From Bacillus sp. PK3_68 (lineage in GTDB: Bacteria > Bacillota > Bacilli > Bacillales > Domibacillaceae), in the NCBI RefSeq assembly GCF_003600835.1, contig NZ_NQYC01000002.1, positions 62,001 through 126,000 of the forward strand: a stretch of DNA of 64,000 bases. The letters run 5' to 3'. Both the position numbers and the translations under genes were made by a program. Shown here one piece after another: positions 37,115 through 45,809 of the stretch; positions within the stretch are counted from its first letter, which is position 1, and each line of letters starts with the position of its first letter. The notes below the pieces were generated by a model. It made no database searches. It had not been told where the DNA came from and worked only from the letters and a program-made list of their open reading frames with translations.

Positions 37115-37870
37115 ATGGAGTCCCTCTGGCTAGAATATGCTTGGGCGTTGTTAATTTTAATTGGGTTAGAAGGATTGTTATCGGCTGACAATGCCCTTGT
37201 ACTCGCCGTTATAGCCAAGCATTTACCCGAGAATCAGAAGAGAAAGGCGATAAATTACGGAATCATTATGGCTTTCGCTTTCCGATTTGCTGCTCTTTTT
37301 GCGATTTCTTTTATCGCAAACATCTGGCAGATACAGGCAATAGGAGCAGCCTATCTTCTTTATCTAGGCTTAAAGCATATCATTCAAGCCCGGTTCGGAA
37401 AACAAAATGAGAACATCCATAAGAACGATAAAAAGGAAGCCTCTGGGAAAGGCTTCTGGCCCACAGTAGGAAAACTTGCTTTGGCCGACCTCGCTTTTGC
37501 CATTGATTCAATTCTAGCTGCAGTTGCTCTTGCCCTTGGCCTTCCAGATTCACCGCTTGGTGATTTCGGTGGCATGGATGGAGGACAGTTTATTGTTGTT
37601 CTTCTTGGAGGTATTGCTGGTCTTATCTTAATTAAGTATGCAGCAACCTGGTTTGTAAAACTTCTTGCCAAACGTCCAGCCTTGGAAACAACAGCCTATG
37701 CAATTGTTGCCTGGGTCGGTGTGAAACTTGCTGTTATTACACTTGCCCACGAGGATATTGGTATCTTAGATCCCCATTTTCCTCACAGTACCATTTGGAC
37801 TCTAATATTTTATGGAGTATTAATCGGTATCGCTCTGATCGGTTGGTTCGCACCAAGTAATAAAAGATAA
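37115..37870 (+). CDS. TerC-family membrane protein (YkoY/YceF-like)
   Basis: A 251-residue protein with about seven helices. EGLLSADNALVLAVIAKHLP and ADLAFAIDSILAAVALA hold the conserved acidic residues of TerC proteins, which move manganese out of the cytoplasm and supply exported metalloenzymes in Bacillus. GAAAGGAGGGAGG precedes the ATG. No yybP-ykoY manganese riboswitch was recognised in the ~120 bases before it. Monocistronic. Confidence 0.9.
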   Translation: MESLWLEYAWALLILIGLEGLLSADNALVLAVIAKHLPENQKRKAINYGIIMAFAFRFAALFAISFIANIWQIQAIGAAYLLYLGLKHIIQARFGKQNENIHKNDKKEASGKGFWPTVGKLALADLAFAIDSILAAVALALGLPDSPLGDFGGMDGGQFIVVLLGGIAGLILIKYAATWFVKLLAKRPALETTAYAIVAWVGVKLAVITLAHEDIGILDPHFPHSTIWTLIFYGVLIGIALIGWFAPSNKR

Positions 37871-38038
37871 ATCTCAAAGTTATTTAGACAAGATATTTAT
37901 TAGGCATGATCTTCCGATAGTAATCTGGGTGGGATGTAGAGGGGAGCTGTTCATCGGAAGCCAGCGACTTATTTTTCGTAAAAGCTCTTGTATATTTCTT
38001 CACATAATCGAGCAAAAACACATCATCAATATGAAGGT
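37871..38038. other. Short unassigned gap
   Basis: No gene or strong signal seen between terC and the repeat at 38039. Confidence 0.5.
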
Positions 38039-38154
38039 ATCAAAAAATCTTCCAGAGTTGAATCATAAGTTAATAAACCGGTGTACAATACACATTTAAA
38101 TGACTGTTAAATAACTCAGGCATGGATTTACTTGAATCCATGCCTGAGTTATTT
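38039..38154 (+). repeat. ~95-bp repeat, right copy, with perfect 20-bp hairpin
   Basis: Repeats 26753-26850. It also holds a hairpin whose 20-base arms (38109-38128 and 38135-38154, core CTCAGGCATGG) pair perfectly around six bases. Only A/T-rich sequence follows on either strand, so it may be a bidirectional terminator between terC and the lysE-type gene. Confidence 0.75.
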
Positions 38155-38198
38155 ACTTTCTGAATAGAGAGAATCAAGTTATGTGTTAGTCAATTGAT

Positions 38199-38828
38199 TT
38201 AAATTCCTGTTTTTATGCCAAAACCTACTAAAATTAAGCCGGTTGATTTTTGGAATGCTTTCTGGAATTTGGAGTTGTTTAACCATTTTTTTGCGTAATC
38301 AATTAGATAAACAAGAAACAAAAACCATAATACAGCGAGTAGGGTTAGGATTAAGGCTAATACAATCAGTTGTTGGTTTACATTTTCGTTCAAATTAATA
38401 AATTGCGGCATAATTGTTATATACACTAAAACAGTCTTTGGATTAAGAATATTACTAAGTAACGCTTGCATAAAGGACTCTTTATTATGCCGATTTGAAA
38501 ACTCCATAGGTGCATTGGCTTGAGCTTGAATTTCTTCTAAAGAGAATGCACTCTTAGCAAAAAAACTTTTAATACCTAAATAAATTAAGTAAGCAGCTCC
38601 TAAATATTTGATGGTATTAAAGAGAATCACAGATTTTGCAATGACGACAGATAATCCAAGAATAGCAATTAGCGTCCAAAAAGAAAGTCCTGTTGCCATC
38701 CCGAGAACCGTATAACGCCCAGCTTTTGGTCCATAGCGAAGCGTGTTTTTCACGAGGAGCATAGTATCTGCTCCTGGTATGATAACCATCATTGCAGCAA
38801 TTGATATGTACGTTAGTAAGCTATCCAT
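38199..38828 (-). CDS. LysE/RhtB-family amino acid exporter
   Basis: A 209-residue, six-helix exporter. The N-terminal signature IIPGADTMLLVKNTLRYGPK (family GPD/GAD..L(V).(N)....G...G) and YLGAAYLIYLGIKSF are typical RhtB features. ATG 38828 is used because GGGAGGGAG lies six bases upstream. It is divergent from a TrmB regulator, which probably controls it. Substrate probably an amino acid or homoserine-lactone-like compound. Confidence 0.9.
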   Translation of the reverse strand: MDSLLTYISIAAMMVIIPGADTMLLVKNTLRYGPKAGRYTVLGMATGLSFWTLIAILGLSVVIAKSVILFNTIKYLGAAYLIYLGIKSFFAKSAFSLEEIQAQANAPMEFSNRHNKESFMQALLSNILNPKTVLVYITIMPQFINLNENVNQQLIVLALILTLLAVLWFLFLVYLIDYAKKWLNNSKFQKAFQKSTGLILVGFGIKTGI

Positions 38829-38969
38829 ACTATTTCTCCCTCCCACTCTTAATAGTGACTACTTAAGTAACTACTTCTGAAAGTATATCAACTACTCATG
38901 GAAAAAATCAACAGATTTTGCTAAAATACCAGTTACAAAGGTAGCGACTAAGGTTGTGTTGGAGGGCGT

Positions 38970-39797
38970 ATGAAAGAAAATATTTTAGAAATATTAAAAA
39001 ATTTAAATTTTACCGAGTATGAAGGGAAAGCATATCTTACTTTGTTGGAAGAATCACCATTAACTGGCTATGCAGTAGCAAAAAATTCTGGCGTACCACG
39101 CTCAAGAATTTATGAAGTTCTGGACAGTCTTACCATGCGCGGAGACATTCTGGTTAGTCCTGGAAACACACCACAATATACACCTGTTCCTGCAAAGGAG
39201 CTAATTAAAAGTCGTCGAATGAAGGCAGAAGAGAATTTTGAAATGGCAGAAAAGTCACTAGCGGAGTTTGAACGTTCTGCAAATGACCGTGAAAACATCT
39301 GGAATATCACGGGACGCAATGAAATACTCGATAAGGTCAAAGCCTGTATAGTATCTGCCAAAAAAAGAATTCTCTTAGAAATTTGGAAAGAAGAATTTGA
39401 AGAATTGGAGTCTGAACTAAGACAGGCAGCAAAAAGAGGAGTTAATGTAACGGTTATTGCTTATGGGGAAATCGTCTCTGATTTTGCTAATGTTTACCAC
39501 CATTATATGGGTCATGAAATTACAGAAGAGTACGGTGGACGATGGCTAGTTATTAGTGGAGATGATTCAGAAGTAGTAGCAGGTATTGTCTCACTGGAGA
39601 AAGATAGCCGGGCAGCCTGGACGATGCATGTAGGCTTAGTCATGCCCATTACAGAATTCATGATTCACGATTTGTATCTCATGGAAATTATGGAGAAACA
39701 TAAAGATCTTTTAGAAGAAAGTTTTGGGAAAAACCTCGTCAATTTACGCCGCAAATTTTCTATCCATCCGGATTTTAAAAAACATTATGTAGACTAG
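38970..39797 (+). CDS. TrmB-family transcriptional regulator
   Basis: A 275-residue regulator. Residues 6-75 are the TrmB winged helix (NLNFTEYEGKAYLTLLEESP, then PRSRIYEVLDSLTMRGDILV). Residues about 105-260 form the C-terminal phospholipase-D-like effector domain (DKVKACIVSAKKRILLEIWK). Divergent from the exporter gene with a 141-bp shared promoter region, suggesting it responds to the exported compound. Confidence 0.9.
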   Translation: MKENILEILKNLNFTEYEGKAYLTLLEESPLTGYAVAKNSGVPRSRIYEVLDSLTMRGDILVSPGNTPQYTPVPAKELIKSRRMKAEENFEMAEKSLAEFERSANDRENIWNITGRNEILDKVKACIVSAKKRILLEIWKEEFEELESELRQAAKRGVNVTVIAYGEIVSDFANVYHHYMGHEITEEYGGRWLVISGDDSEVVAGIVSLEKDSRAAWTMHVGLVMPITEFMIHDLYLMEIMEKHKDLLEESFGKNLVNLRRKFSIHPDFKKHYVD

Positions 39798-40247
39798 ATT
39801 TACGCTATTATCATTTGCTTTATACAACATAAGGCTTCATAGCAATTAATGCTTTTTCTCAAACTGACAGGTATTAGATAGAGTTCATAGGAGCGAGCAG
39901 TTCCAACAACCGTTAATCTTCAACAATCGATTACACTTGTTATACAAGACAGGTAGAAAATGAGCAAAATTTTAATAAAAATGGAAATAAGCCCGCTGGA
40001 TAATAATCCACTTTTATCCATATCTTTCAAAATAAATTCTTTTTATTTATTGCAAGGTGCCGGCTTGTGAGGTATTTTGAATCACACTTTATTTCAAAGT
40101 AACAGTAAGTGATTAGCATTTCATTGGACTTATTGAACTTATGATTGAGGAAAATAAAATGATCTTTGTATTAGACTTTTGTGTCAACCGTTATAATTGT
40201 TTTTTATATACAAATAAGAGAAAAGGGGGTGGCACTCTTTTATAAAC
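39798..40247. other. No gene recognised
   Basis: Intergenic, AT-rich. Short frames without ribosome sites. It ends at the first dif-like site. Confidence 0.5.
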
Positions 40248-40275
40248 TGTTCGCCAAATTCTTATTTGACGAACA
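40248..40275. repeat. dif-like recombination site 1 (11-6-11)
   Basis: Arm TGTTCGCCAAA, 6-base centre TTCTTA, arm TTTGACGAACA. The arms are inverse of each other with one mismatch. A second 28-bp site at 41729-41756 has the identical left arm and five identical bases before it. The architecture is that of Xer sites; function is inferred. Confidence 0.6.
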
Positions 40276-40355
40276 ATTAAATAGAAAATGGGACGAGGGT
40301 GTGGTAAACTATCCCTGATGAAATCAAAATGCAAAATACGAACCAAACCTCCCAT

Positions 40356-40461
40356 TATAATGAAACTTATTCCATGGTGAAACGTAGATAAACTAAACTT
40401 GATCACCAATCACAACGTGAATGATTAGCTGCTATCATTTCAATTTTAGGAGGTTTGGTTC
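40356..40461 (+). promoter_or_regulatory. Promoter box and leader of small-protein paralog 3
   Basis: TATAAT (40356-40361) and a leader ending with the conserved AGGAGGTTTGGTTC. GAACCAAACCTCC at 40340-40352, just upstream of the -10 box, is the exact inverse complement of the last 13 bases before the start codon. Confidence 0.6.
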
Positions 40462-40698
40462 ATGAGAATGTCCAGCAAGTTCTTAATGAAATTAATGTTG
40501 GTAAGTGTTTATCTCGTTGGCGGTGCTGCTTTTTTTATTTTTCTATTAAACGACAGAGTATTAACAGCATCAAATCCTTTATATTGGTTGAGCGTCTCTG
40601 TATTTATGTATGGATGGGTTTGGTTGGCGCGTACATATTTGAGTAAACGAAAGAAAAAGGAATCGATAGCTGCCACGTCACATAAAGTTGTCTTTTAA
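40462..40698 (+). CDS. Two-TM small membrane protein, paralog 3 of 3
   Basis: A 78-residue, more diverged paralog: MRMSSKFLMKLMLVSVYLVG, second helix ending FMYGWVWLARTYLSKRK and a longer basic tail. Starts with ATG in the same position as the GTG of the other two. It lies inside the segment bounded by the two dif-like sites, 200 bases before mntA. Confidence 0.8.
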   Translation: MRMSSKFLMKLMLVSVYLVGGAAFFIFLLNDRVLTASNPLYWLSVSVFMYGWVWLARTYLSKRKKKESIAATSHKVVF

Positions 40699-40897
40699 AC
40701 ATGGATGTTGATGAAAATTCCTAAGATGATGGTAACCCTTAACTCGTTTTGTTGAGCATCATGAACAGTGATAGAATCTCTACGGACTCCATAACTAAGA
40801 GCAAACCGACCAGATTCCATTCCAGAGCTTACTTTGGTAATCATATAAAATAGCAGCAAGTATTTGTTAGGACAAAATTGACGGAGGTCTTTTAATA

Positions 40898-41305
40898 TTG
40901 GATAAAAATATGGAGAGCATGATCGTAGAAACGCTAAATGAAGACGTATCTCCAGTTTTAATCTATTTATTCGGTTCAACGGCCAAAGGCATTACACATC
41001 AGGACAGCGACATTGATGTCGCCTTTCTCAGCAGTGAAGAGAAAATCGACCAATATGAACTCTTTTTGCTTGCTCAAAAGCTGGCAGCAAAGCTTAATCG
41101 GGATGTAGATTTGATTGATTTAGGCCAAGCGAGCACAGTTTTTAAAGCACAAATAGTTTCCACGGGCAAGGCGATTTATTGCGCAGACGAACAGAAGAAA
41201 GCTTATTGGGAGCTACACACCTTGAAAATGTATGCCAAGTTAAACGAAGAACGTTCTCCCATCCTGAAAAATATAGGCGAAAGTGGGTCTGTTTATGAAA
41301 AGTGA
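40898..41305 (+). CDS. mntA: MntA-type nucleotidyltransferase antitoxin
   Basis: A 135-residue minimal nucleotidyltransferase with the diagnostic GSX10DXD motif: Gly26-Ser27, Asp38, Asp40 (FGSTAKGITHQDSDIDVAF). In characterised HEPN/MNT pairs MntA adds AMP to a tyrosine of HepT and neutralises it (type VII toxin-antitoxin). Start is TTG 40898 with GGAGG ten bases upstream; ATG 40910 is an alternative. The stop lies inside the start of hepT, so translation is coupled. Confidence 0.92.
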   Translation: MDKNMESMIVETLNEDVSPVLIYLFGSTAKGITHQDSDIDVAFLSSEEKIDQYELFLLAQKLAAKLNRDVDLIDLGQASTVFKAQIVSTGKAIYCADEQKKAYWELHTLKMYAKLNEERSPILKNIGESGSVYEK

Positions 41306-41699
41306 TGTGGTTTTGAACAAAGCCAGTATGATTGAACGCTATATTAAGCGGATACATGAAGAGTACAACAATACGCCTAAAAATCTAGAGAACTGCACCA
41401 AGCAGGACTCGATTATTTTAAACCTCCAGCGGGCGTGCGAGGCCAGTATCGATCTCGCCATGCACATAGTGGCCGATAAAAAGCTCGGCTTGCCGCAAAA
41501 TAGTCGGGATGCTTTCACGCTCTTGGAAGATCACGGGATTATTCCCTCCTCTCTCTCCTCCAAAATGAAAGCGATGGTGGGATTTAGGAATATAGCGATT
41601 CATGGTTATCGGGATATCAATCTGGACACCTTGCAAAAAATTCTTGAAAACCATTTAGTTGATTTCATGCAATTTACGAAAACCATTCTCTTATATTAA
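41295..41699 (+). CDS. hepT: HepT-type HEPN RNase toxin
   Basis: A 134-residue HEPN-domain protein (DUF86) with the catalytic and target motif RX4HXY: Arg98, His103, Tyr105 in FRNIAIHGYRD. The helical bundle is complete (LQRACEASIDLAMHIVADKK in the first helix pair). The ATG at 41295 overlaps the mntA stop by 11 bases. It should act as an RNA-cleaving toxin unless adenylylated by MntA. The pair lies between the two dif-like sites. Confidence 0.92.
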   Translation: MKSDVVLNKASMIERYIKRIHEEYNNTPKNLENCTKQDSIILNLQRACEASIDLAMHIVADKKLGLPQNSRDAFTLLEDHGIIPSSLSSKMKAMVGFRNIAIHGYRDINLDTLQKILENHLVDFMQFTKTILLY

Positions 41700-41728
41700 T
41701 CAGTTTCGAATAATAAAATTATGTAAAC

Positions 41729-41756
41729 TGTTCGCCAAAATTGTGTTTGGCGTACA
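41729..41756. repeat. dif-like recombination site 2 (11-6-11)
   Basis: Arm TGTTCGCCAAA, centre ATTGTG, arm TTTGGCGTACA, inverse with one mismatch. It is 25 bases before the ATG at 41782 of the XerS-like recombinase and 30 bases after the hepT stop. It could be a recombination site, an operator for the recombinase, or both. Confidence 0.6.
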
Positions 41757-41781
41757 CTTGATTGTTTTTGAATAATAAACT

Positions 41782-42912
41782 ATGGCGGTGATCATCATGC
41801 CTTCTTCATCAAGAGAATATCAGCAAGCCGAAATCCGGATAGAAGAACAATTAAAACAAATGCCTGATTATGTAAAAGAATATGTCCGGGCCAAAAAACG
41901 TGCTGGGCTCTCCTCTACCACTTTGCTGGAGTATCTTTACGATTATAAAAAGTTTTTTGAATGGCTCCGATTAGAAGGCATTGCTAGTGAGCCTGATAAT
42001 GCCTCTATTCCCTACACGGTTTTGGAAAAACTTCGAAAAAAAGAGGTAGAATTTTTCATTGATTATTTAAGTGAAGAAAAAATAGAGGAACGACAAGGCG
42101 TATGGAAGACCCGTTCTGCTGCTCGCGTGACGCGGTATATACAAGCCCTTAAATCTTTGTTTAACTATTTGACAAAAGAAACGGAAGACGATGATGGAGA
42201 ATGCTATTTTTACCGGAATGTGATGGCAAAAATTACGACGGCAAAAGATAAAGAAACAGCCAATCACAGAGCACGGCGTATCAACAGCGTAATCCTAAAT
42301 ACCGAAGAAATACAGAACTTCCTCTTTTTTATGAAAAATGAATATGAACATACCCTTTCCAAACGGCAAAAGTCCCTTTTTATCAGAGACAAGGAACGGG
42401 AGGTGGCGATGATCTCCTTAATGCTGGGCAGCGGTGCCCGAGTCAGCGAGATCGCGAGTCTCACCCTTTCGGATATCGATATACCAAAAAACCAGATAGA
42501 TGTGATCCGAAAAGGAGGAAAAGCCGACTCAGTGAACGTCCTCCCTTCTTCTATGTCAGACCTGCAAGCGTATCTAAGCATACGAAAACAGCGGTATGGA
42601 GCGACGGACAGTGATATATATGTTTTTCTCTCTAAGTATAAGGGAAAAGCGCAGCCTATTACGGTGAGGGCAATACAGAAGAATCTTAAAAAATATACAG
42701 AGGCTTTCACCTATGGAAAAGCATTAAGCCCCCACAAGCTGCGCCATTCTTTCGCAAGCGAATGGCTTCGCAATGGAGGGAATCTCGTCCTGCTTCGAGA
42801 TCAGCTTGGGCATAACTCTATTGAGACCACTTCCCTTTATACAAACCTTTCGGATAGAGACAGCCAGCAGTTTATGAACGAAATAGAAAAAAATCGAGGA
42901 AATGAGCAATGA
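41782..42912 (+). CDS. XerS-like tyrosine recombinase
   Basis: A 376-residue tyrosine recombinase resembling XerS of streptococci and bacilli in length and in family blocks: LPDY-like MPDYVKEYVRAKKRAGLSST at the start, DDDGECYFYRNVMAK linking the domains. Catalytic residues are complete: Arg220 (GSGARVSE), Lys244 or 247, His318 and Arg321 (HKLRH), His344 (LGH), Tyr353. ATG 41797 (residue 6) has the better site (GGCGGTGA); 41782 is the longest frame. Directly preceded by dif-like site 2. A degraded copy of its last 260 bases is at 51350. Confidence 0.92.
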   Translation: MAVIIMPSSSREYQQAEIRIEEQLKQMPDYVKEYVRAKKRAGLSSTTLLEYLYDYKKFFEWLRLEGIASEPDNASIPYTVLEKLRKKEVEFFIDYLSEEKIEERQGVWKTRSAARVTRYIQALKSLFNYLTKETEDDDGECYFYRNVMAKITTAKDKETANHRARRINSVILNTEEIQNFLFFMKNEYEHTLSKRQKSLFIRDKEREVAMISLMLGSGARVSEIASLTLSDIDIPKNQIDVIRKGGKADSVNVLPSSMSDLQAYLSIRKQRYGATDSDIYVFLSKYKGKAQPITVRAIQKNLKKYTEAFTYGKALSPHKLRHSFASEWLRNGGNLVLLRDQLGHNSIETTSLYTNLSDRDSQQFMNEIEKNRGNEQ

Positions 42913-43044
42913 GTTTTCTGCCTACAACCTAAACAGATTTTAATAAAAATGTTTTCTAGTGTGCGAGATGTTTTTGTTAATTGAAAGAAAAGTACTATCG
43001 TTAATTTTTTTGTAAAGTGCCTTATCTAGTTCCGTACACTTAAA

Positions 43045-43085
43045 AACAACCATGTGTAAAATTTATATTTTACACATGGTTGTTG
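43045..43085 (+). terminator. Long perfect hairpin after the XerS-like gene
   Basis: AACAACCATGTGTAAAAT pairs with ATTTTACACATGGTTGTT around a 3-4 base loop. No T-run follows, so termination would rely on the stem itself. Confidence 0.6.
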
Positions 43086-43189
43086 GTGGTTTATAAAAAG
43101 ATTGATCAAAACAGATTCTTAATATGTTTAACATAATCAATATTTATAAAAAAGTTTGATTAGAAATAAAATGCTCATTAGATTGGAGT

Positions 43190-43625
43190 ATACTTGTTTT
43201 CAAATTCAGTTTTTGCCATTTTAGTGTATTTGTTAACAAGCTCTGTTTTGCTTCCGTATATCCATCTCCGTCATGTTCATTGTATAGCCTTTCATAAACA
43301 TCATATGAGGTGCTGGCTTTTGTGGTTGCTTTTTAACAATATACTCCATTTTTCTCTAACACACTTACTAAAAACTTCAAATCGCAGTCTTCTGTTATTT
43401 CAAGCAATATATCTATCGTTGGCTTTGCTAATAACCAGTTAACAGAAGTACTTCCTATGTGATTTATTCGTTCAATATTTTGATTACCGATTATGTTGTT
43501 AAGCAATTTTTCTTTTTGTAAATACCAATCTTTTTATATTGGATTATGTTCTTTTAGTATAATCGGAAATAGTTCTCACAATTCTTCAATTGATGTTTTT
43601 GATAAACTTTTACCCACAATACAAT
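43190..43625 (-). pseudogene. GrpB-family nucleotidyltransferase, decayed
   Basis: Minus-strand frames give the family pattern: SIEEL*ELFPIILKEHN, then ERINHIGSTSVNWLLAKPTI with the HIGST motif, DILLEITEDCDLKFL, and near the end DGDGYTEAKQ. Two stops and at least two shifts interrupt it, and the central third is deleted. GrpB proteins are small nucleotidyltransferases of unclear function. Confidence 0.65.
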
Positions 43626-43677
43626 CCCCGATTACTTAGTGAATCGTTTCACGCCTTACTAAATAAAGTCACAAACA

Positions 43678-43821
43678 TTCTACCATGACGATCTTAGCCA
43701 CACTATGACGGCCATCGTAGAGCACATCGTCAAAGAGTATATTCATTATTATCAGGATATCCGCATTCAACCCAAACTAAACAACCAATCCCCGACACAA
43801 TATCACCAACTAGCTGCTTAA
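43678..43821 (+). mobile_element. IS3-family transposase C-terminal remnant
   Basis: Forty-seven residues match the end of IS3/IS150-type OrfB: VEHIVKEYIHYYQDIRIQPK followed by LNNQSPTQYHQLAA and a stop. The sequence GTCTCAAAAATGGGGGTCAG just after (about 43836-43856) looks like the terminal inverted repeat end. Confidence 0.8.
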
Positions 43822-43882
43822 AGGTGTTTTGATCCCTGTCTCAAAAATGGGGGTCAGTCCCTATTCCGATACATTGTCTTTA

Positions 43883-45172
43883 TTATTCTGGTGTTTTCCA
43901 TAGTTGTTCAAGAAGGATAACAATTATAGTGCCAACAAGAAGGCCATTGCTAACGATATATTGCAGAACCGAGGGAAGATCTTCAAATATACCAGCAGGA
44001 AGAAACATTAAACCAATGCTTATTAATAAAGTGATTCCTAATATCGTTAACCGCCGCTGGTCTAGTTCTTCTTTCAGAATCGACTGAAAGGCAATTCCTA
44101 TCATTTGGACAAACGATGCTAACAGCGCTGCACTGGCAACAGGACTCGGAAGCAGAGCTAAAAAATTGACGACCGCCGGTATGAGAGCTATGCCTGATAA
44201 AGATAAACTTGCTATAAGGAAGGGCTTTATTCTTTGTTGTCCTGTCAATTGAATAAAACCTGCAGATACAGGTAATGGAACTACTCCAATTGTAGAGACA
44301 AGAGCAGACATAAAATGTGAAAGTCCCCCTGCCCAACTCCCACGGTTAATCAGTTGTTTTTCAGCCTCTTTTGATTCAGGAAGAACTTGTTTGGCAGCCG
44401 CAATAGCCGCAACCGTATTAGACACTAGAATAAAGGTAAACAAAACAGACGTTGTCACCATTCCAGCATCTAGTTTTGGACTCCCCCACGCAAAAATTTC
44501 TGGCACTTTAATGAAGGAAGCTGACTTGGAAAAAGTAGTAGTTGTCTCACCAAGCAAGACAGCTAAAAGCCACCCCAGTAATATCCCGATTAACATAGCA
44601 TAGCTCTTAATCCACCCTTTTCCTTTAATGGACAACAAAATGACAAGCGCGAATACTCCGAATGAGACTACTGCTATTCCATAGTTCGGGTGGGGAGCCA
44701 CGCCTTGCAAAGCCATCATTCCTTTTAAAAAAACACCACTTAGCTGAAGAGCTAATATCAAAAGAAAAGAACCTGTAACTAAAGGAGTAAACAAAAATAG
44801 CAGCCGATTCACTAAACCGGTTACACCGAGAATGAAGAGAAGAAGGCCTGCAACAATTAGCCCTCCTTCTAAAAGTTGTAAGGTTTCTCTCATGTTTTGT
44901 CCTTGCTCGGTAGCAACACTTGCTAAAATGACAAATACACTAACCCATGAGCCTGCGGGTCCGTCAGCAATTGGATACCGATGGCCGAGCCATCCTTGTA
45001 TAAAAGAACTAATGCCTACAACGAAAAAGGTTCGTTGCATTAGGGAGGAAATTTCCTCAATAGATAAATGAAATACGCCACCAATGACAATCGGTAACGC
45101 GACAGAATTAGCTAATAGAAAAATGAACCATTGAAATGTACTTAAGCTGCCATAAAAACGTTGTTTCTTCAT
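43883..45172 (-). CDS. NCS2-family purine/pyrimidine permease
   Basis: A 429-residue, twelve-helix nucleobase:cation symporter-2 protein, similar to Bacillus YwdJ/PucK. Typical blocks are FLLANSVALPIVIGGVFHLS at helix 1, IADGPAGSWVSVFVILAS in helix 3, and LSHFMSALVSTIGVVPLPVS in the QxxxxTxG-like region. It probably imports a purine or uracil. Monocistronic. Proximity to amidohydrolases suggests, but does not prove, a shared nucleobase-related pathway. Confidence 0.88.
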   Translation of the reverse strand: MKKQRFYGSLSTFQWFIFLLANSVALPIVIGGVFHLSIEEISSLMQRTFFVVGISSFIQGWLGHRYPIADGPAGSWVSVFVILASVATEQGQNMRETLQLLEGGLIVAGLLLFILGVTGLVNRLLFLFTPLVTGSFLLILALQLSGVFLKGMMALQGVAPHPNYGIAVVSFGVFALVILLSIKGKGWIKSYAMLIGILLGWLLAVLLGETTTTFSKSASFIKVPEIFAWGSPKLDAGMVTTSVLFTFILVSNTVAAIAAAKQVLPESKEAEKQLINRGSWAGGLSHFMSALVSTIGVVPLPVSAGFIQLTGQQRIKPFLIASLSLSGIALIPAVVNFLALLPSPVASAALLASFVQMIGIAFQSILKEELDQRRLTILGITLLISIGLMFLPAGIFEDLPSVLQYIVSNGLLVGTIIVILLEQLWKTPE

Positions 45173-45709
45173 ATTATTTTCCCCTTCACTTTGAGCGATT
45201 CATTATAGACAAAAAACCTTTTTATAAATAATTATAAATTCGATATTTTGCTGCCTTGTATGGTATGTATTCTTTACTTTCTACAAACTATTCATTGTGC
45301 TTAAAGGTTCCCTGTAATACCATTCTTATAACCTTCTTTTAAACATTGATATGTATATTATTTTTTTCTCTGCTTCTCTATGCCATAACTAATATATCCG
45401 CGAAAGAGGATATATCCAAGTATAAAAGATAATAATGACAGGCAAAAGAAGTTGCCGTAACGGTTTTCTGCTTTCTAGTTTCGTGATTACAGAAATTAAT
45501 AATTATGGTTGATACTATAGGTTTAAAGCTACTAAAGTTACTAAAAGAGAATTCAAGAATGTAACGGAAGGATATTGGCCAATAAATTACATATGGCTAG
45601 GCAGGCTGTGGGGAATCGTATTTGAAGGTTAAAGAGTATGGGCATAATATTGAACGATAGGCAACCACAACAAATAAAGCGAAGCTTAGACAGCCTATAA
45701 CTGGAAAGA
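45173..45709. other. Intergenic; small hairpin only
   Basis: ATATATCC/GGATATAT hairpin at about 45393-45415. No gene supported and no purine riboswitch recognised on either strand. Confidence 0.45.
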
Positions 45710-45745
45710 TGGAGTCCTGAAACAATCACTTGTTTTAGGACTCCA
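45710..45745 (-). terminator. Terminator of the amidohydrolase operon
   Basis: TGGAGTCCTGAAACAA pairs with TTGTTTTAGGACTCCA (one G-T pair) around four bases. On the minus strand a short T/C tract follows. Confidence 0.7.
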
Positions 45746-45809
45746 TCACGAGTCTTTATTGGAAACTTCATGCTTGCATAATCCAGTTTTCTCATTTGCT
45801 ACTTAAGAA

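Noticed and set aside
40248-40275. LexA/DinR box
   Set aside because: LexA boxes read CGAACnnnnGTTCG; here the halves are in the opposite order (GTTCG...CGAAC) with a long spacer.
45553-45795. 80-residue minus-strand frame
   Set aside because: It spans the operon terminator hairpin and has no ribosome site or homology.
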